Shown piece by piece: positions 30,479 through 38,357 of a DNA stretch of 64,000 nucleotides; position 1 is the first letter of the stretch; every line of letters begins with the position of its first letter. Made by a program: the position numbers and the translations under genes. The stretch is from assembly GCF_013343005.1 (NCBI RefSeq), contig NZ_CP054491.1:620001-684000 (forward strand). Reading direction: 5' to 3'. The notes under the pieces were generated by a model. It had not been told where the DNA came from and searched no databases. It saw only the letters and a list, made by a program, of their open reading frames with translations. This DNA is from Candidatus Reidiella endopervernicosa. Its GTDB lineage: Bacteria > Pseudomonadota > Gammaproteobacteria > GCF-013343005.

Positions 30479-30614
30479 ATGAAACAAGCCTATATGCAGA
30501 GTGCATATGCCAACTTGGTAAATAATTCGTTGAATATACATAAACCATAAACAACCCAACACATACAGCCGTGACGGATGTTGTTTCTAGTGTTGGGAGC
30601 TTTTGTTTGCTCAG
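30444..30614 (-). CDS. Possible small membrane protein of the cassette array
   Basis: From CTG 30614 about 56 residues: SKQKLPTLETTSVTAVCVGL, a hydrophobic segment (VTAVCVGLFMVYVY), then YLPSWHMHSAYRLVSLGKTG and the repeat-derived end AESNTL. It lies right after attC site 3 in cassette orientation. The start codon is weak and no homologue is recognised; it may be non-coding. Confidence 0.3.
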   Translation of the reverse strand: MSKQKLPTLETTSVTAVCVGLFMVYVYSTNYLPSWHMHSAYRLVSLGKTGAESNTL

Positions 30615-30620
30615 TATTAA

Positions 30621-30724
30621 CCCTAACGTTTCAGCTAAACCGACCGCTGGAGCGGTGCATGTTTTGTGCGATCTGCACAATAAATGTGCCGCGGAGGTGG
30701 GTCGGATGAAGCACCTTGTTATGC
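30621..30724 (-). repeat. attC-like recombination site 3
   Basis: Boxes CCCTAAC (30621-30627) and GTTATGC (30718-30724), with inner arms AAACCGACC and GGTCGGATGAAGC. The stop codon of the gene at 30719-31270 lies in the R box (GCATAAC on the minus strand), typical for cassettes. Confidence 0.72.
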
Positions 30725-31270
30725 ATTGTTGTCCTTGCACTTGTTTCTAAATAGCTCGATAGGTAAGTCCCCAAGTCCTCGTATACGATCACCAGAATAA
30801 GTCATAGACATTCTCGTAATTGCCGGAGATCCAGTAAAGAAAATAACAATTCCATCTCCATAGCTTGTATTTTCGCTTGGATAATAACTAGAAGAATGAT
30901 ACTCATCTCCAATGTCGTAATAAATGGTGATGTCATCATCCTTCTTTAAAAACTCCGTTATTATTGCTTTCATTTGTCCGTCAGGAGCAGGCTCGTACTT
31001 TGCTATTGCTATAGCACTAGACTGACTAATTTGTTCATCTATTCCTAGCTCGTGGAATGGGGTTGTCGGTGCCCTGGCTACGGGTGGTTTGTGGAGTATA
31101 GATGACCTGTTCTCTGGAACAATTGCTATTGGCTGTTGTTCGTTAAGTTGCTCTATCTGTGAGTTTATAATTATCGGCTGAATCAGATAAGCAGCTACGC
31201 ACCATAAAGCAATAAATGAGATGGCAAATCCACTGCCAAACACAAGCCCATCAGTAAACTTTTTGATCAT
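30719..31270 (-). CDS. Cassette gene: membrane-anchored protein of unknown function
   Basis: 183 residues from ATG 31270, chosen for the GGAAG 5 bp upstream; an ATG at 31288 lies in the attC site. One transmembrane segment (GFAISFIALWCVAAYLIQPIII) near the N terminus, a Pro-rich stretch (KPPVARAPTTPF), then a soluble domain (KKDDDITIYYDIGDEYHSSS). No family recognised. It is bounded by attC 4 upstream and attC 3 downstream. Confidence 0.65.
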   Translation of the reverse strand: MIKKFTDGLVFGSGFAISFIALWCVAAYLIQPIIINSQIEQLNEQQPIAIVPENRSSILHKPPVARAPTTPFHELGIDEQISQSSAIAIAKYEPAPDGQMKAIITEFLKKDDDITIYYDIGDEYHSSSYYPSENTSYGDGIVIFFTGSPAITRMSMTYSGDRIRGLGDLPIELFRNKCKDNNA

Positions 31271-31284
31271 GTATCTTCCTTTAT

Positions 31285-31368
31285 GCATAACGCCAGTAAT
31301 AAGGGGCCGAGGCGAAGCCGAGATCCCAGCAGCCCCAAAGGGGATGCGCCTTGATTTTCTTGTTATGT
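31285..31368 (-). repeat. attC-like recombination site 4
   Basis: Boxes GCATAAC (31285-31291) and GTTATGT (31362-31368), with a GC-rich inner palindrome (AAGGGGCCGAGGCG..., AGCCCCAAAGGGG). It lies just after the stop of the cassette gene at 31376. Confidence 0.75.
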
Positions 31369-31375
31369 GTTTTCT

Positions 31376-31749
31376 TCATTGTTGGCTTGGGAATGGGTGG
31401 TGTTTGACAAGCCCCCATTTGCCATCTGCTTTTTCTGAGCCACGTGCTTCAAGTTCAACTAGAAGCCGCTTTGTTTCTTCCTCACTAGTTCCTACTACCG
31501 CAGAAAGAGTTTCGAGATAGCGCCATTTATCTGGGAAACGATCATCTTCAAGCATGAGCTTGAGTGTTGCCTTTCTTTTCGCATCCAGATCTTTCTGCGG
31601 CTTTTCTTTGAACTTGTGCAAGATGATATTGCCGCCAGTGTGAGCAATGAATCGACGATACCTCCAAGGATTCCGATCAGCGCTATCCAGAACTTTGTGT
31701 CGGAAACCACCTGGGTGGAAATTATTGTAGCCAGTGTCGATTCATCCAT
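31376..31749 (-). pseudogene. Cassette gene: small membrane protein with winged-helix-like C terminus, frameshifted
   Basis: ATG 31749: MDESTLATIISTQVVSDTKF, a hydrophobic helix (WIALIGILGGIV), a one-base loss near 31660, then FIAHTGGNIILHKFKEKPQK and a C-terminal domain (LMLEDDRFPDKWRYLETLSA, GTSEEETKRLLVELEARGSE, GKWGLVKHHP). I recall similar unnamed proteins in many bacteria with the same membrane-helix plus small domain layout; function unknown. Confidence 0.6.
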
Positions 31750-31759
31750 GTTTTTTCTC

Positions 31760-31835
31760 ACATAACTATTATTAGACACCCTAAAAGCACCATTACAAAC
31801 GGAGCATTTAGGGTGTATAGAAAACTTTGTTGTAT
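31760..31835 (-). repeat. attC-like site 5 with CACCCTAAA hairpin (copy 2)
   Basis: Boxes ACATAAC (31760-31766) and GTTGTAT (31829-31835). The interior TATTATTAGACACCCTAAA and TTTAGGGTGTATAG pair. It shares about 48 bp with the unit at 30353. Confidence 0.55.
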
Positions 31836-32129
31836 GAAAACAAGGGGTTAACTCCAGAAAACGGAGCCCAAATGAAGAGGCTAAGAGAGCATCCTGTTTG
31901 ATGCCGGATGTGGTTGTTTCGAGTTGGGTGGTTCTGGATGGATTCGTCTTCATTGGGCTTCCTGCCTTTTCGTTTATTGTTATAGCGCCGGTAATGCTGC
32001 CGTGATCTGTTTGCTGAGAATCTACTACGCGCCATATAAAATCAAGTGGATGTAAGAGGACTCAAGGCTGTATTACGGCAAGTAGCTCGTATGGTGTGAA
32101 CCGTTTCCTAGGAAGTGATTTATCTAATT
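31836..32129. other. End of the cassette array, no confident gene
   Basis: A minus-strand open frame from 31953 (MKTNPSRTTQLETTTSGIKQ) runs into the attC-like site and may be fortuitous. GTTATAG at 31979 could be another R box remnant. No integron integrase is present here or elsewhere in the window. Confidence 0.4.
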
Positions 32130-32188
32130 CCCGGATTGCCCTAAAGACTCGAACCTCCGGTACATCGCGCGTTGCTTCATCCGGGCTA
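32130..32188. repeat. REP-like CCCGGAT...ATCCGGG palindrome
   Basis: CCCGGATTGCC at 32130 and ATCCGGGCTAC at 32179 form the ends of a roughly 55-bp imperfect hairpin just past the 3' end of the gene at 32194-32736. Its shape resembles the GTAGCCCGGAT repeats widespread in gammaproteobacteria. Confidence 0.45.
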
Positions 32189-32193
32189 CGGTT

Positions 32194-32736
32194 TTATTGG
32201 TTGACCAGGTTCTGCAGGAAGTTGTTGAGATCGCCCATTGCCGTGTACTCGGCGATATCAATGCCGGCGCCCTTGAAGTTGATGGCGTCGTGGTAGGGGC
32301 TGGCGGTTTCGCCCCGCTGCTTTGTCTCTGTGCACCATTGCTTGCACCAGCTCGCTGCGCTCTCTAGCACAGGTTTCTCAGTGCTCTCTGCCAACTGTTC
32401 CATTACTTTCCAGAAACCGCTGCGTGAGAGTGGGGTGTAGATGTGAGCGATAGAAGCTACATCTCGCTTCGCCACAGCCACCTTCAAGGCTTCGCCCTGT
32501 TCAACCATCAGTGTTCGGCGGGCACGTTCGGTGTGGTCGTCGATGATGTTACGGATGGTGGTGTAGTTCTCTCCGCCGTGAAGGGCGCTGTCGCTGGTGG
32601 CTGAGATGAAGGTCTGCAGGGTGACGAGCGCGGCGACTCTCTGTGCAGCACTGTTGGTGCTCGCCTCGATCTGTTGGCAAAGTTTGTTGGTCAGTGCGGT
32701 ATCGAGCGTAAGAGTGAGCGGTTCGAGAGTGTCCAT
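32194..32736 (-). CDS. Unrecognised soluble protein
   Basis: 180 residues from ATG 32736 (MDTLEPLTLTLDTALTNKLC), helical, with a Trp/Cys-containing motif SWCKQWCTETKQRGE near residue 145. No signal peptide or membrane segment. An upstream GTG in frame at 32775 lies inside the next gene. It closes a block of small genes of unknown role (32.2-34.2 kb). Confidence 0.6.
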   Translation of the reverse strand: MDTLEPLTLTLDTALTNKLCQQIEASTNSAAQRVAALVTLQTFISATSDSALHGGENYTTIRNIIDDHTERARRTLMVEQGEALKVAVAKRDVASIAHIYTPLSRSGFWKVMEQLAESTEKPVLESAASWCKQWCTETKQRGETASPYHDAINFKGAGIDIAEYTAMGDLNNFLQNLVNQ

Positions 32737-32738
32737 AG

Positions 32739-32972
32739 TTAATCGGGTGAAGAGCGTAAATGTTTGAGTCCCCACCTTGCTGAGCGGGTGCCGAATATGA
32801 GCGCGATAATACCGAGGAAGAGTATCGGTAGATACCAGAATAGAAGTGATTGGTCGGGTTCTCCGATTCTGTAGATGAACGCCTCCAGACTATAGAGCAC
32901 TATGAACACAATGCCGGTGACGGCCGCCAGCCCACCAATCAGAAGTGCAGTCCACGATAGCGCTCTGTTCAT
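32739..32972 (-). CDS. Small membrane protein, two transmembrane helices
   Basis: 77 residues from ATG 32972: MNRALSWTALLIGGLAAVTG with helix 1 (ALLIGGLAAVTGIVFIVLYSL) and helix 2 (LLFWYLPILFLGIIALIFG), then a basic end (RSARWGLKHLRSS). Its stop is 3 bp before the start of the next gene. No family recognised. Confidence 0.6.
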   Translation of the reverse strand: MNRALSWTALLIGGLAAVTGIVFIVLYSLEAFIYRIGEPDQSLLFWYLPILFLGIIALIFGTRSARWGLKHLRSSPD

Positions 32973-33006
32973 CGGTTCTGCTCCTGATGGTAGTCGATGA
33001 GCCTGG

Positions 33007-33348
33007 TTATGATTTCTCGGCGCACTGGATGCAGAGTGTGGCGGAAGGGTCGATTTCAAGTCGGTGTGGGTTGATTGATTCATCGCAGCGCAGGCAGTAA
33101 CCGTAGTCGCCGCTTTCGATGCAAGCCAACGCTGCCTTGATACGTTGTAGCTCGAGGGTACGGCGTTGTTCCATCTCCTGTGAGACGGCCTGTGCCTGCA
33201 TCGCGTCCATTCGAGAGAGGCGTCCGACCGCACTCTGGTCGAGTTCCACGGTGGCGGCCGCTTCATGGCCGATCTGCTCAACACTCTGCAACTCTGCCTG
33301 TCGATTAAGCAGGAGTTGGCGAAAGTGGTTGGTTGTCTTTTCGTCCAT
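33007..33348 (-). CDS. DksA/TraR family zinc-finger protein
   Basis: About 113 residues from ATG 33348 (MDEKTTNHFRQLLLNRQAEL). A coiled-coil helical part is followed by a four-Cys zinc finger CLRCDESINPHRLEIDPSATLCIQC. Short DksA/TraR proteins bind the RNA polymerase secondary channel; this one lacks the Asp-Ala coiled-coil tip motif that I can identify in DksA, so it is more likely a paralogue. It overlaps the end of the corrected upstream gene. Confidence 0.83.
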   Translation of the reverse strand: MDEKTTNHFRQLLLNRQAELQSVEQIGHEAAATVELDQSAVGRLSRMDAMQAQAVSQEMEQRRTLELQRIKAALACIESGDYGYCLRCDESINPHRLEIDPSATLCIQCAEKS

Positions 33349-33741
33349 AGTGGTGTGAGTGAGGCTGTGGTTCGCAGTTATTGACACCAAGCCACTGCAT
33401 GGCTTGTTTGGCATTGTCGAAGCCACGAATATCGATCGACTTGTTGGAGATGATCATCTTTGCAAAATTGATGTTTGATCGTCATCCTTGAAGAATATGG
33501 CCAGTTTCACACCCTGTGGAAATTCAGATTTGTTAAATGAGTAGGCGAATTTGGTGAAGCCGACGGCTCCGATGTCTTGGTGAATCTGACTTGAATCGAT
33601 GAAGAAACGGCGGATATCTCGCTCCTGCCGAATAGTGATGCAGCGCGCCTTGGCGGCTATGCGCTCCTCCAGGGTGAGATCGCCTCTGTAGGTGATCTGG
33701 AAGTAGCGATTGTCGGGATCGATGAACTCTTCGTAAGGCAT
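33305..33741 (-). pseudogene. STAS/SpoIIAA-like small protein of unknown function, frameshifted
   Basis: ATG 33741: MPYEEFIDPDNRYFQITYRG... DIRRFFIDSSQIHQDIGAVG... GVKLAIFFKDDDQTS. Adding one A near 33478 (TCAATTTTGC to TCAAATTTTGC) changes the end from a stop at 33454 to NFAKMIISNKSIDIRGFDNA KQAMQWLGV, giving about 145 residues, the alternating strand/helix pattern of SpoIIAA/STAS-like proteins ending near 33305. The family call is tentative. Confidence 0.5.
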
Positions 33742-33815
33742 TATTATTTTTGTCTCATCAGCTTACTTTGGTGTGATAGTAGAAGAGGAGGTGTGGTGCT
33801 GGCAATCGGAATGTT

Positions 33816-34196
33816 TCAGTGATGCCCATCAAGAAGTGGTCTGAGTTGGTCGGGTGTGACGGGAAGGGTGAGCACACTGTGCAACGGTACGATCTCGTTG
33901 AGCTTGTCGACATACTGTCGCTGATCCTTCGCCACAAGCACAATCACTTTTGTATCGGGCGAGTACTTCACCAGCGAGTTAAGCAGCACATCGAGGTTGC
34001 TGATGTTGACTGCCTGGTAGTAGGTGTTAAAGCCGTAGAAGAACTCGGCGACGATGTAGTCGGGCTGGTTCTTCTTTAGCTGGCTGATCGCCTTACGCTG
34101 TGAGTTGAGCGTGATCACCTCCAGCCCCAGCTCGTGGTAGAGCGACGAGAAGTTGGGGTGGGTGGGTGATTCGACGATGGAGAAGAGTGTGTTCAT
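33816..34196 (-). CDS. Receiver-like protein lacking the phosphoacceptor pattern
   Basis: 126 residues with the alpha/beta order of a CheY-like receiver: MNTLFSIVESP, DYIVAEFFYGFN (the place of the phosphorylated Asp is Glu), TKVIVLVAKDQRQ and LTLPVTPDQLRPLL (no conserved Lys). It is probably an unphosphorylated pseudo-receiver; family members are conserved hypotheticals. It lies alone before the ybiT terminator. Confidence 0.55.
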   Translation of the reverse strand: MNTLFSIVESPTHPNFSSLYHELGLEVITLNSQRKAISQLKKNQPDYIVAEFFYGFNTYYQAVNISNLDVLLNSLVKYSPDTKVIVLVAKDQRQYVDKLNEIVPLHSVLTLPVTPDQLRPLLDGHH

Positions 34197-34216
34197 CTTG
34201 ATGCAGTGTAGGTGAA

Positions 34217-34246
34217 GGGGCCGGAGTTAATGCCGACTCCGGCACC
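34217..34246. repeat. Palindrome past ybiT (copy 2 of the GCCGGAGTC repeat)
   Basis: GGGGCCGGAGT-TAATGCCG-ACTCCGGCACC, similar to the palindrome at 15076. It is 9 bp past the ybiT stop and may end transcription or act as a REP element. Confidence 0.55.
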
Positions 34247-34255
34247 TGCCTCCTG

Positions 34256-35851
34256 CTAGCCCTCGATGCCCTGGCTGCTCAGGTACTCGTCGTAATTTCC
34301 ACGGAAGTCGACGATGCCATCGGGGGTCATTTCGAGAATGCGGGTGGCGAGTGAGGAGACGAACTCACGATCGTGGCTGACGAAGAGCAGTGTGCCGGGG
34401 TAGTTCTCCAGTGCCAGGTTGAGTGATTCGATCGACTCCATGTCGAGGTGGTTGGTCGGCTCATCCATCAACATGATGTTGGGTTTCTGCAGGATCAGCT
34501 TGCCGAATAACATGCGGCCCTGCTCACCACCGGAGATCACCTTCACCGACTTGTCGATCTCCTTCTGCGAGAAGAGCAGGCGGCCAAGGGTGCCGCGAAT
34601 CACCTGCTCGTCATCACCCTCGCGTCCCCATAGCCCCATCCAGTCGATCAGGCTCATGTCGTTGGCGAAATCGTCGGAATGATCCTGACCGAAGTAACCG
34701 ATGTTGGAGTTCTCCGACCACTTCACATGTCCGTCGTCGGGCTCGAGATCATTAAAGAGGGTGCGTAGCAAGGTGGTCTTGCCGATACCGTTGGGACCGA
34801 TAATGGCGATGCGTTCACCGACCTCAACACTCATGTCGAAATCCTTGAGCAGCGGCCCTTCATCGTAGCCCTTGGTGAGACCCTCAACCTCGAAGGCGAG
34901 ACGGTAGAGCTTCTTCTCCTGCTCAAAGCGGATGAAGGGGTTTACGCGGCTGGAGGGTTTCACATCCTCGAGCTGGATCTTATCGATCTGCTTGGCACGC
35001 GAGGTCGCCTGTTTTGCCTTCGAGGCGTTGGCAGAGAAGCGGCTGACAAACGATTGCAGCTCGGCAATCTGCGCCTTCTTCTTGGCATTATCGGAGAGCA
35101 GACGATCACGGGCCTGGGTTGAGGCGGTCATGTACTCGTCGTAGTTGCCGGGGTAGATGCGCAGCTCACCGTAGTCGAGATCGGCCATGTGGGTGCAGAC
35201 GCTGTTCAGGAAGTGGCGGTCATGCGAGATGATGATCATGGTCGAGTTGCGTGAGTTGATAACTCCCTCGAGCCAACGGATGGCGTTGATATCGAGGTTA
35301 TTGGTCGGCTCATCGAGCAGCAGGATATCGGGATCGGCGAAGAGCGCCTGTACCAGCAGCACACGCAGCTTCCAACCGGGAGCGACGGCGCTCATCGGGC
35401 CGTTGTGCTGCTCAAGTGGAATGCCCACACCGAGCAGCAGCTCACCGGCTCGCGATTCAGCGGTGTAGCCATCAAGCTCGGCAAACTCCACCTCCAGCTC
35501 GGCGACCTTCATCCCCTCTTCCTCGCTCATCTCAGGCAGGGAGTAGATGCGGTCGCGCTCCTCTTTCACTGCCCATAGCTCTTTGTGGCCCATGATCACG
35601 GTATCGATCACCGTGTGCTCCTCAAAGGCAAACTGATCCTGGCCCAGTTTGCCGAGACGCTCATTGGGGTCGTAGCTGATGTTTCCGGCACTCGACTCCA
35701 GCTCCCCGGTGAGGATCTTCATAAAGGTCGACTTGCCGCAGCCGTTAGCGCCGATCAGGCCGTAGCGGTTGCCCTCGCCGAATTTGACCGAGATGTTTTC
35801 AAAGAGGGGCTTGGGCCCGAACTGCATGGTGATATTGGCTGTGGTGATCAA
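34256..35851 (-). CDS. ybiT: ABC-F family ATPase YbiT
   Basis: Soluble 531-residue protein with two ABC ATPase domains and no membrane part, which acts on ribosomes in this family. Walker A sites GANGCGKST and GPNGIGKTT, Walker B with [11 protein letters not shown] and [11 protein letters not shown], and the inter-domain linker rich in Lys/Gln ([19 protein letters not shown]). The length and linker fit YbiT more than EttA or Uup. One clean ATG; single gene. Confidence 0.92.
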   Translation of the reverse strand: MITTANITMQFGPKPLFENISVKFGEGNRYGLIGANGCGKSTFMKILTGELESSAGNISYDPNERLGKLGQDQFAFEEHTVIDTVIMGHKELWAVKEERDRIYSLPEMSEEEGMKVAELEVEFAELDGYTAESRAGELLLGVGIPLEQHNGPMSAVAPGWKLRVLLVQALFADPDILLLDEPTNNLDINAIRWLEGVINSRNSTMIIISHDRHFLNSVCTHMADLDYGELRIYPGNYDEYMTASTQARDRLLSDNAKKKAQIAELQSFVSRFSANASKAKQATSRAKQIDKIQLEDVKPSSRVNPFIRFEQEKKLYRLAFEVEGLTKGYDEGPLLKDFDMSVEVGERIAIIGPNGIGKTTLLRTLFNDLEPDDGHVKWSENSNIGYFGQDHSDDFANDMSLIDWMGLWGREGDDEQVIRGTLGRLLFSQKEIDKSVKVISGGEQGRMLFGKLILQKPNIMLMDEPTNHLDMESIESLNLALENYPGTLLFVSHDREFVSSLATRILEMTPDGIVDFRGNYDEYLSSQGIEG

Positions 35852-36010
35852 GGTGTTGTTCCAGTCTGTCTGTTGCGGGTGGTAACGGTGCGCAATCGAA
35901 GCGACGCGACGCCGGGAATAAAATCGGCGGCCATTCTCTCACACCTTGGCGGATGACGGCAGAGTAACGCAGTGATCTTGCCGCTTAGCGACAGATCACC
36001 CTCTGTCTGA

Positions 36011-36039
36011 TTGACTAGATCGAATGTTCGTTATAGTAT
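36011..36039 (+). promoter_or_regulatory. Sigma-70 promoter of the TetR gene, possibly leaderless
   Basis: TTGACT (36011) and TAGTAT (36034) with 17-bp spacing are a good sigma-70 match. The -10 box ends 6 bp before the ATG at 36046, so transcription would begin at or beside the start codon. The overlapping GAATGTTCG could be an operator, but this is not shown. Confidence 0.5.
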
Positions 36040-36045
36040 CGATCC

Positions 36046-36621
36046 ATGAGTGAAACGAAGCTGACAACCCGAGAGCGGATCCTCGCCGCAGCGCTTGAGT
36101 TATTTAGTGAGCGTGGTTATTTCAATACTGCCGTGCCCGATATTGTGAAGGCGTCGGGTGTGAGTACCGGTTCGATCTACCACCACTTCAAGGATAAGGA
36201 GGGAGTGGCAAGGGCGCTGTTTAGTGACTTATTGGCGCAGATGGACGATAAGTTGGCGCATATCGATGCCAATAACGAGGGTGCTGAGGCGCAGTGTCGT
36301 GCCGTTGTAGCGCTGCTGTTCCAGATGGCGAGCGAACAACCGCGAGTAATGGCCTTCATGCTCTCGGCCCGTCACCGCGAGTTCATGCCCAATGAGCCGC
36401 CGATCTGCTCATCACGACCCTTCAACAAGATGCGCGAACTGGTGGCCAGTGGCATCGAAGAGGGCGTGGTGCGATCGGGTGACCCGATGGTGCTCTCGGC
36501 AATGCTGTTTGGCGGACCGCTGCGAATGATCTCGCTGCATCTGGACGGCATCCTGGAGCGACCGTTGGCGGAGTACCTCGATGAGTCCTGGCAGAGTGCG
36601 TGGCGGGCAGTCGCCGTATGA
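36046..36621 (+). CDS. TetR family transcriptional regulator
   Basis: 191 residues. The N-terminal helix-turn-helix is typical: RERILAAALELFSERGYFNT, VPDIVKASGVSTGSIYHHFK. The C-terminal ligand domain does not identify the inducer. No ribosome binding site is seen before ATG 36046, in line with a leaderless message. The next gene follows after 30 bp on the same strand. Confidence 0.93.
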   Translation: MSETKLTTRERILAAALELFSERGYFNTAVPDIVKASGVSTGSIYHHFKDKEGVARALFSDLLAQMDDKLAHIDANNEGAEAQCRAVVALLFQMASEQPRVMAFMLSARHREFMPNEPPICSSRPFNKMRELVASGIEEGVVRSGDPMVLSAMLFGGPLRMISLHLDGILERPLAEYLDESWQSAWRAVAV

Positions 36622-36651
36622 GAGGTGTAAAGAGTGGGTGAATTAGCAGAG

Positions 36652-36852
36652 ATGACAGACGCGCAGGAGCAGTGGTGTTTTGGCTGCGTCTTCTATCCGC
36701 AGAACCTGCCCCGCTTCGCCTATGGCGATGAGGATTGGGTCGAGTTGCAGCAGATGGCGTGCGCCTACGAGTGCGTACCGGGTGAGGTGGATTGCCTCTC
36801 ATTCAGAAAAACGAGCTGTTCGGTGGTCGACCTGCAGCCGGTGGCGAAGTGA
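36652..36852 (+). CDS. Small cysteine-rich protein of unknown function
   Basis: 66 residues from ATG 36652 (a GTG at 36634 is in frame). Cys residues at CFGCVFYP, MACAYECVPGEVDC and KTSC could bind a metal. No family recognised. It lies between the TetR gene and the DsrE-like gene on the same strand and may be co-transcribed. Confidence 0.55.
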   Translation: MTDAQEQWCFGCVFYPQNLPRFAYGDEDWVELQQMACAYECVPGEVDCLSFRKTSCSVVDLQPVAK

Positions 36853-36868
36853 GATGAGGTTACAAGAT

Positions 36869-37366
36869 ATGGTTAAGACAAAGTTTGTAGTGATGCTGTT
36901 TGCGCTGTTGATGATGGCGATTCCCTTTGCACAGGCGGCAAAAATCGACGATGCGGCGGCGCTTGCTGAGATGAAGACGGGCAAAGGGGTCTTTCTGGTC
37001 GACATCGGCGATGCAAAGAAGCTCGCCTTCTACCTCGATGTGATTCGCGGTACCCACGCGGGGATGGTCAAGCAGGGGGTAGAGCCCGACTTCATCCTCG
37101 TCTACATCGGCCCGAGCGTGAAGTATCTCACCAGCCAGCCGAATGAGGATGACTACTTTGACAACAACGTTAGCTACGACAAGATTGCCGAGAACGTTGC
37201 TGAGCTGGGTAAGCTGGGCGTTCGTCAGGAGATCTGTGCGGTGGCTACCCGTGTGTTTGGGGTGAAGAATGAGACGGTACTACCGGCGTTAACCCTGGTG
37301 GGTGATGGTTTTATCTCACTGATCGGCTGGCAGGCACAGGGGTATCATCTCGTCCCCGTGTTTTAA
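36869..37366 (+). CDS. Periplasmic DsrE/F-like protein
   Basis: About 165 residues from ATG 36869 (an ATG at 36854 in frame adds five residues). Signal peptide MVKTKFVVMLFALLMMAIPFAQA-AKI. The mature part has the DsrE fold pattern (LAFYLDVIRGTHAGMVKQGV, PDFILVYIGPSVKYL, KLGVRQEICAVATRVFGV). Cytoplasmic DsrE proteins carry sulfur; exported ones have no settled role. One Cys (QEICAVA) remains. Confidence 0.78.
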   Translation: MVKTKFVVMLFALLMMAIPFAQAAKIDDAAALAEMKTGKGVFLVDIGDAKKLAFYLDVIRGTHAGMVKQGVEPDFILVYIGPSVKYLTSQPNEDDYFDNNVSYDKIAENVAELGKLGVRQEICAVATRVFGVKNETVLPALTLVGDGFISLIGWQAQGYHLVPVF

Positions 37367-37383
37367 CGGGCACTGAAGATGCC

Positions 37384-37749
37384 TTAGCTACCGAGCGAAA
37401 GGAACGGCATCACTGAGAGGTAGAGAACCAGCAAGATACCGGCAAGATAGAGTATGAACTTCATCGGATCGTCGATGATAAGGTCAATTAGACGCCGTTG
37501 ACGTCCCTCGCTACGCAGCTGCTGATACTCGGCTTGCATCTGTTCACCCCGTTCAACCTCGTAGTCGGCGATCAGTGATTTTGCCTTTTCTACGACGTCA
37601 CCATCATGGGTCCAGATACCGGGCATCGAGATACCCCAGTTACCGGCAGATGTCTCGTAGAAGTCGATGGCGTGTTCGTGCAGCAGACGACGGATATCCT
37701 CCGCCTCATCCTCGGGAACACCGCGAAGTCTGAAGAGTAGGTGGGGCAT
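37384..37749 (-). CDS. DUF6164-like membrane protein
   Basis: 121 residues: a soluble N-terminal domain (HLLFRLRGVPEDEAEDIRRL, SAGNWGISMPGIWTHD) and a C-terminal helix (FILYLAGILLVLYLSVMPFL). Matches my memory of the DUF6164 family; function unknown. It is convergent with the DsrE-like gene. Confidence 0.6.
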   Translation of the reverse strand: MPHLLFRLRGVPEDEAEDIRRLLHEHAIDFYETSAGNWGISMPGIWTHDGDVVEKAKSLIADYEVERGEQMQAEYQQLRSEGRQRRLIDLIIDDPMKFILYLAGILLVLYLSVMPFLSLGS

Positions 37750-37770
37750 GGTGAGTAGTCGCGTGCCCGA

Positions 37771-38160
37771 TCAGGCGACGCGGTTGTGCTCCTGACCCTT
37801 GACCAACGCATTGATCGTCTCAATCACGCTGTCACAGATCTGCTGTGATTCGGCAGAATTGGCCGGGTCGAGTCCTGGTACGTTACAGATTTTGATGCCG
37901 CGCGCCTGAGCCGTTTCGATATCGATGTGGTCGAACTTCTCACCGGCAGCGATGATCATCTTCAGCTTGAACGCCTTATCGATCGTCTCTTTATCAACAG
38001 GAGTCGAGACCGAAACGATCACATCACCGCGCCAGCAGCGCTCGGAGGTCTCTTCACTGGGGGTATGGGTGTACTGCAGCCAGCCAAATTTTGGCAGGTC
38101 GACCTCGGGAAAGTCGGGTTCGCCGGCGAGCTGGTCGCTATCGAGCATTACAATGTTCAT
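37771..38160 (-). CDS. Truncated D-2-hydroxyacid dehydrogenase-like protein (catalytic half only)
   Basis: 129 residues resembling the N-terminal catalytic domain of D-isomer-specific 2-hydroxyacid dehydrogenases: VIVSVSTPVDKETIDKAFKL, MIIAAGEKFDHIDIETAQAR, GIKICNVPGLDPANSAESQQ. The NAD-binding domain (GxGxxG) is missing and the normal stop follows INALVKGQEHNRVA. No downstream remnant is seen. It is either a stable short paralogue or a truncated gene. Confidence 0.72.
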   Translation of the reverse strand: MNIVMLDSDQLAGEPDFPEVDLPKFGWLQYTHTPSEETSERCWRGDVIVSVSTPVDKETIDKAFKLKMIIAAGEKFDHIDIETAQARGIKICNVPGLDPANSAESQQICDSVIETINALVKGQEHNRVA

Positions 38161-38357
38161 GGATAGAGCCTGTATCGGATTGAGCCGCCATTATAGGGGG
38201 GGCTGAGGCTGGAAAGACAGTCAATCAACGCTGAATAGGCGCGTAATGTGTGTGGTCTTTTCTCATTGTAGTGACAAATCATTTATCATTGCCGCCGCTC
38301 CTGAGGGCTTTGGATTTTTTTGTGCAGAGTGCGTTGGCACTCGAGGTGGTTATCGAT

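Noticed and set aside
32130-32188. tRNA-like T-arm (GGAGGTTCGAGTC on the minus strand)
   Set aside because: No acceptor stem, D arm or anticodon arm could be found around it; the region fits a REP-like hairpin better.
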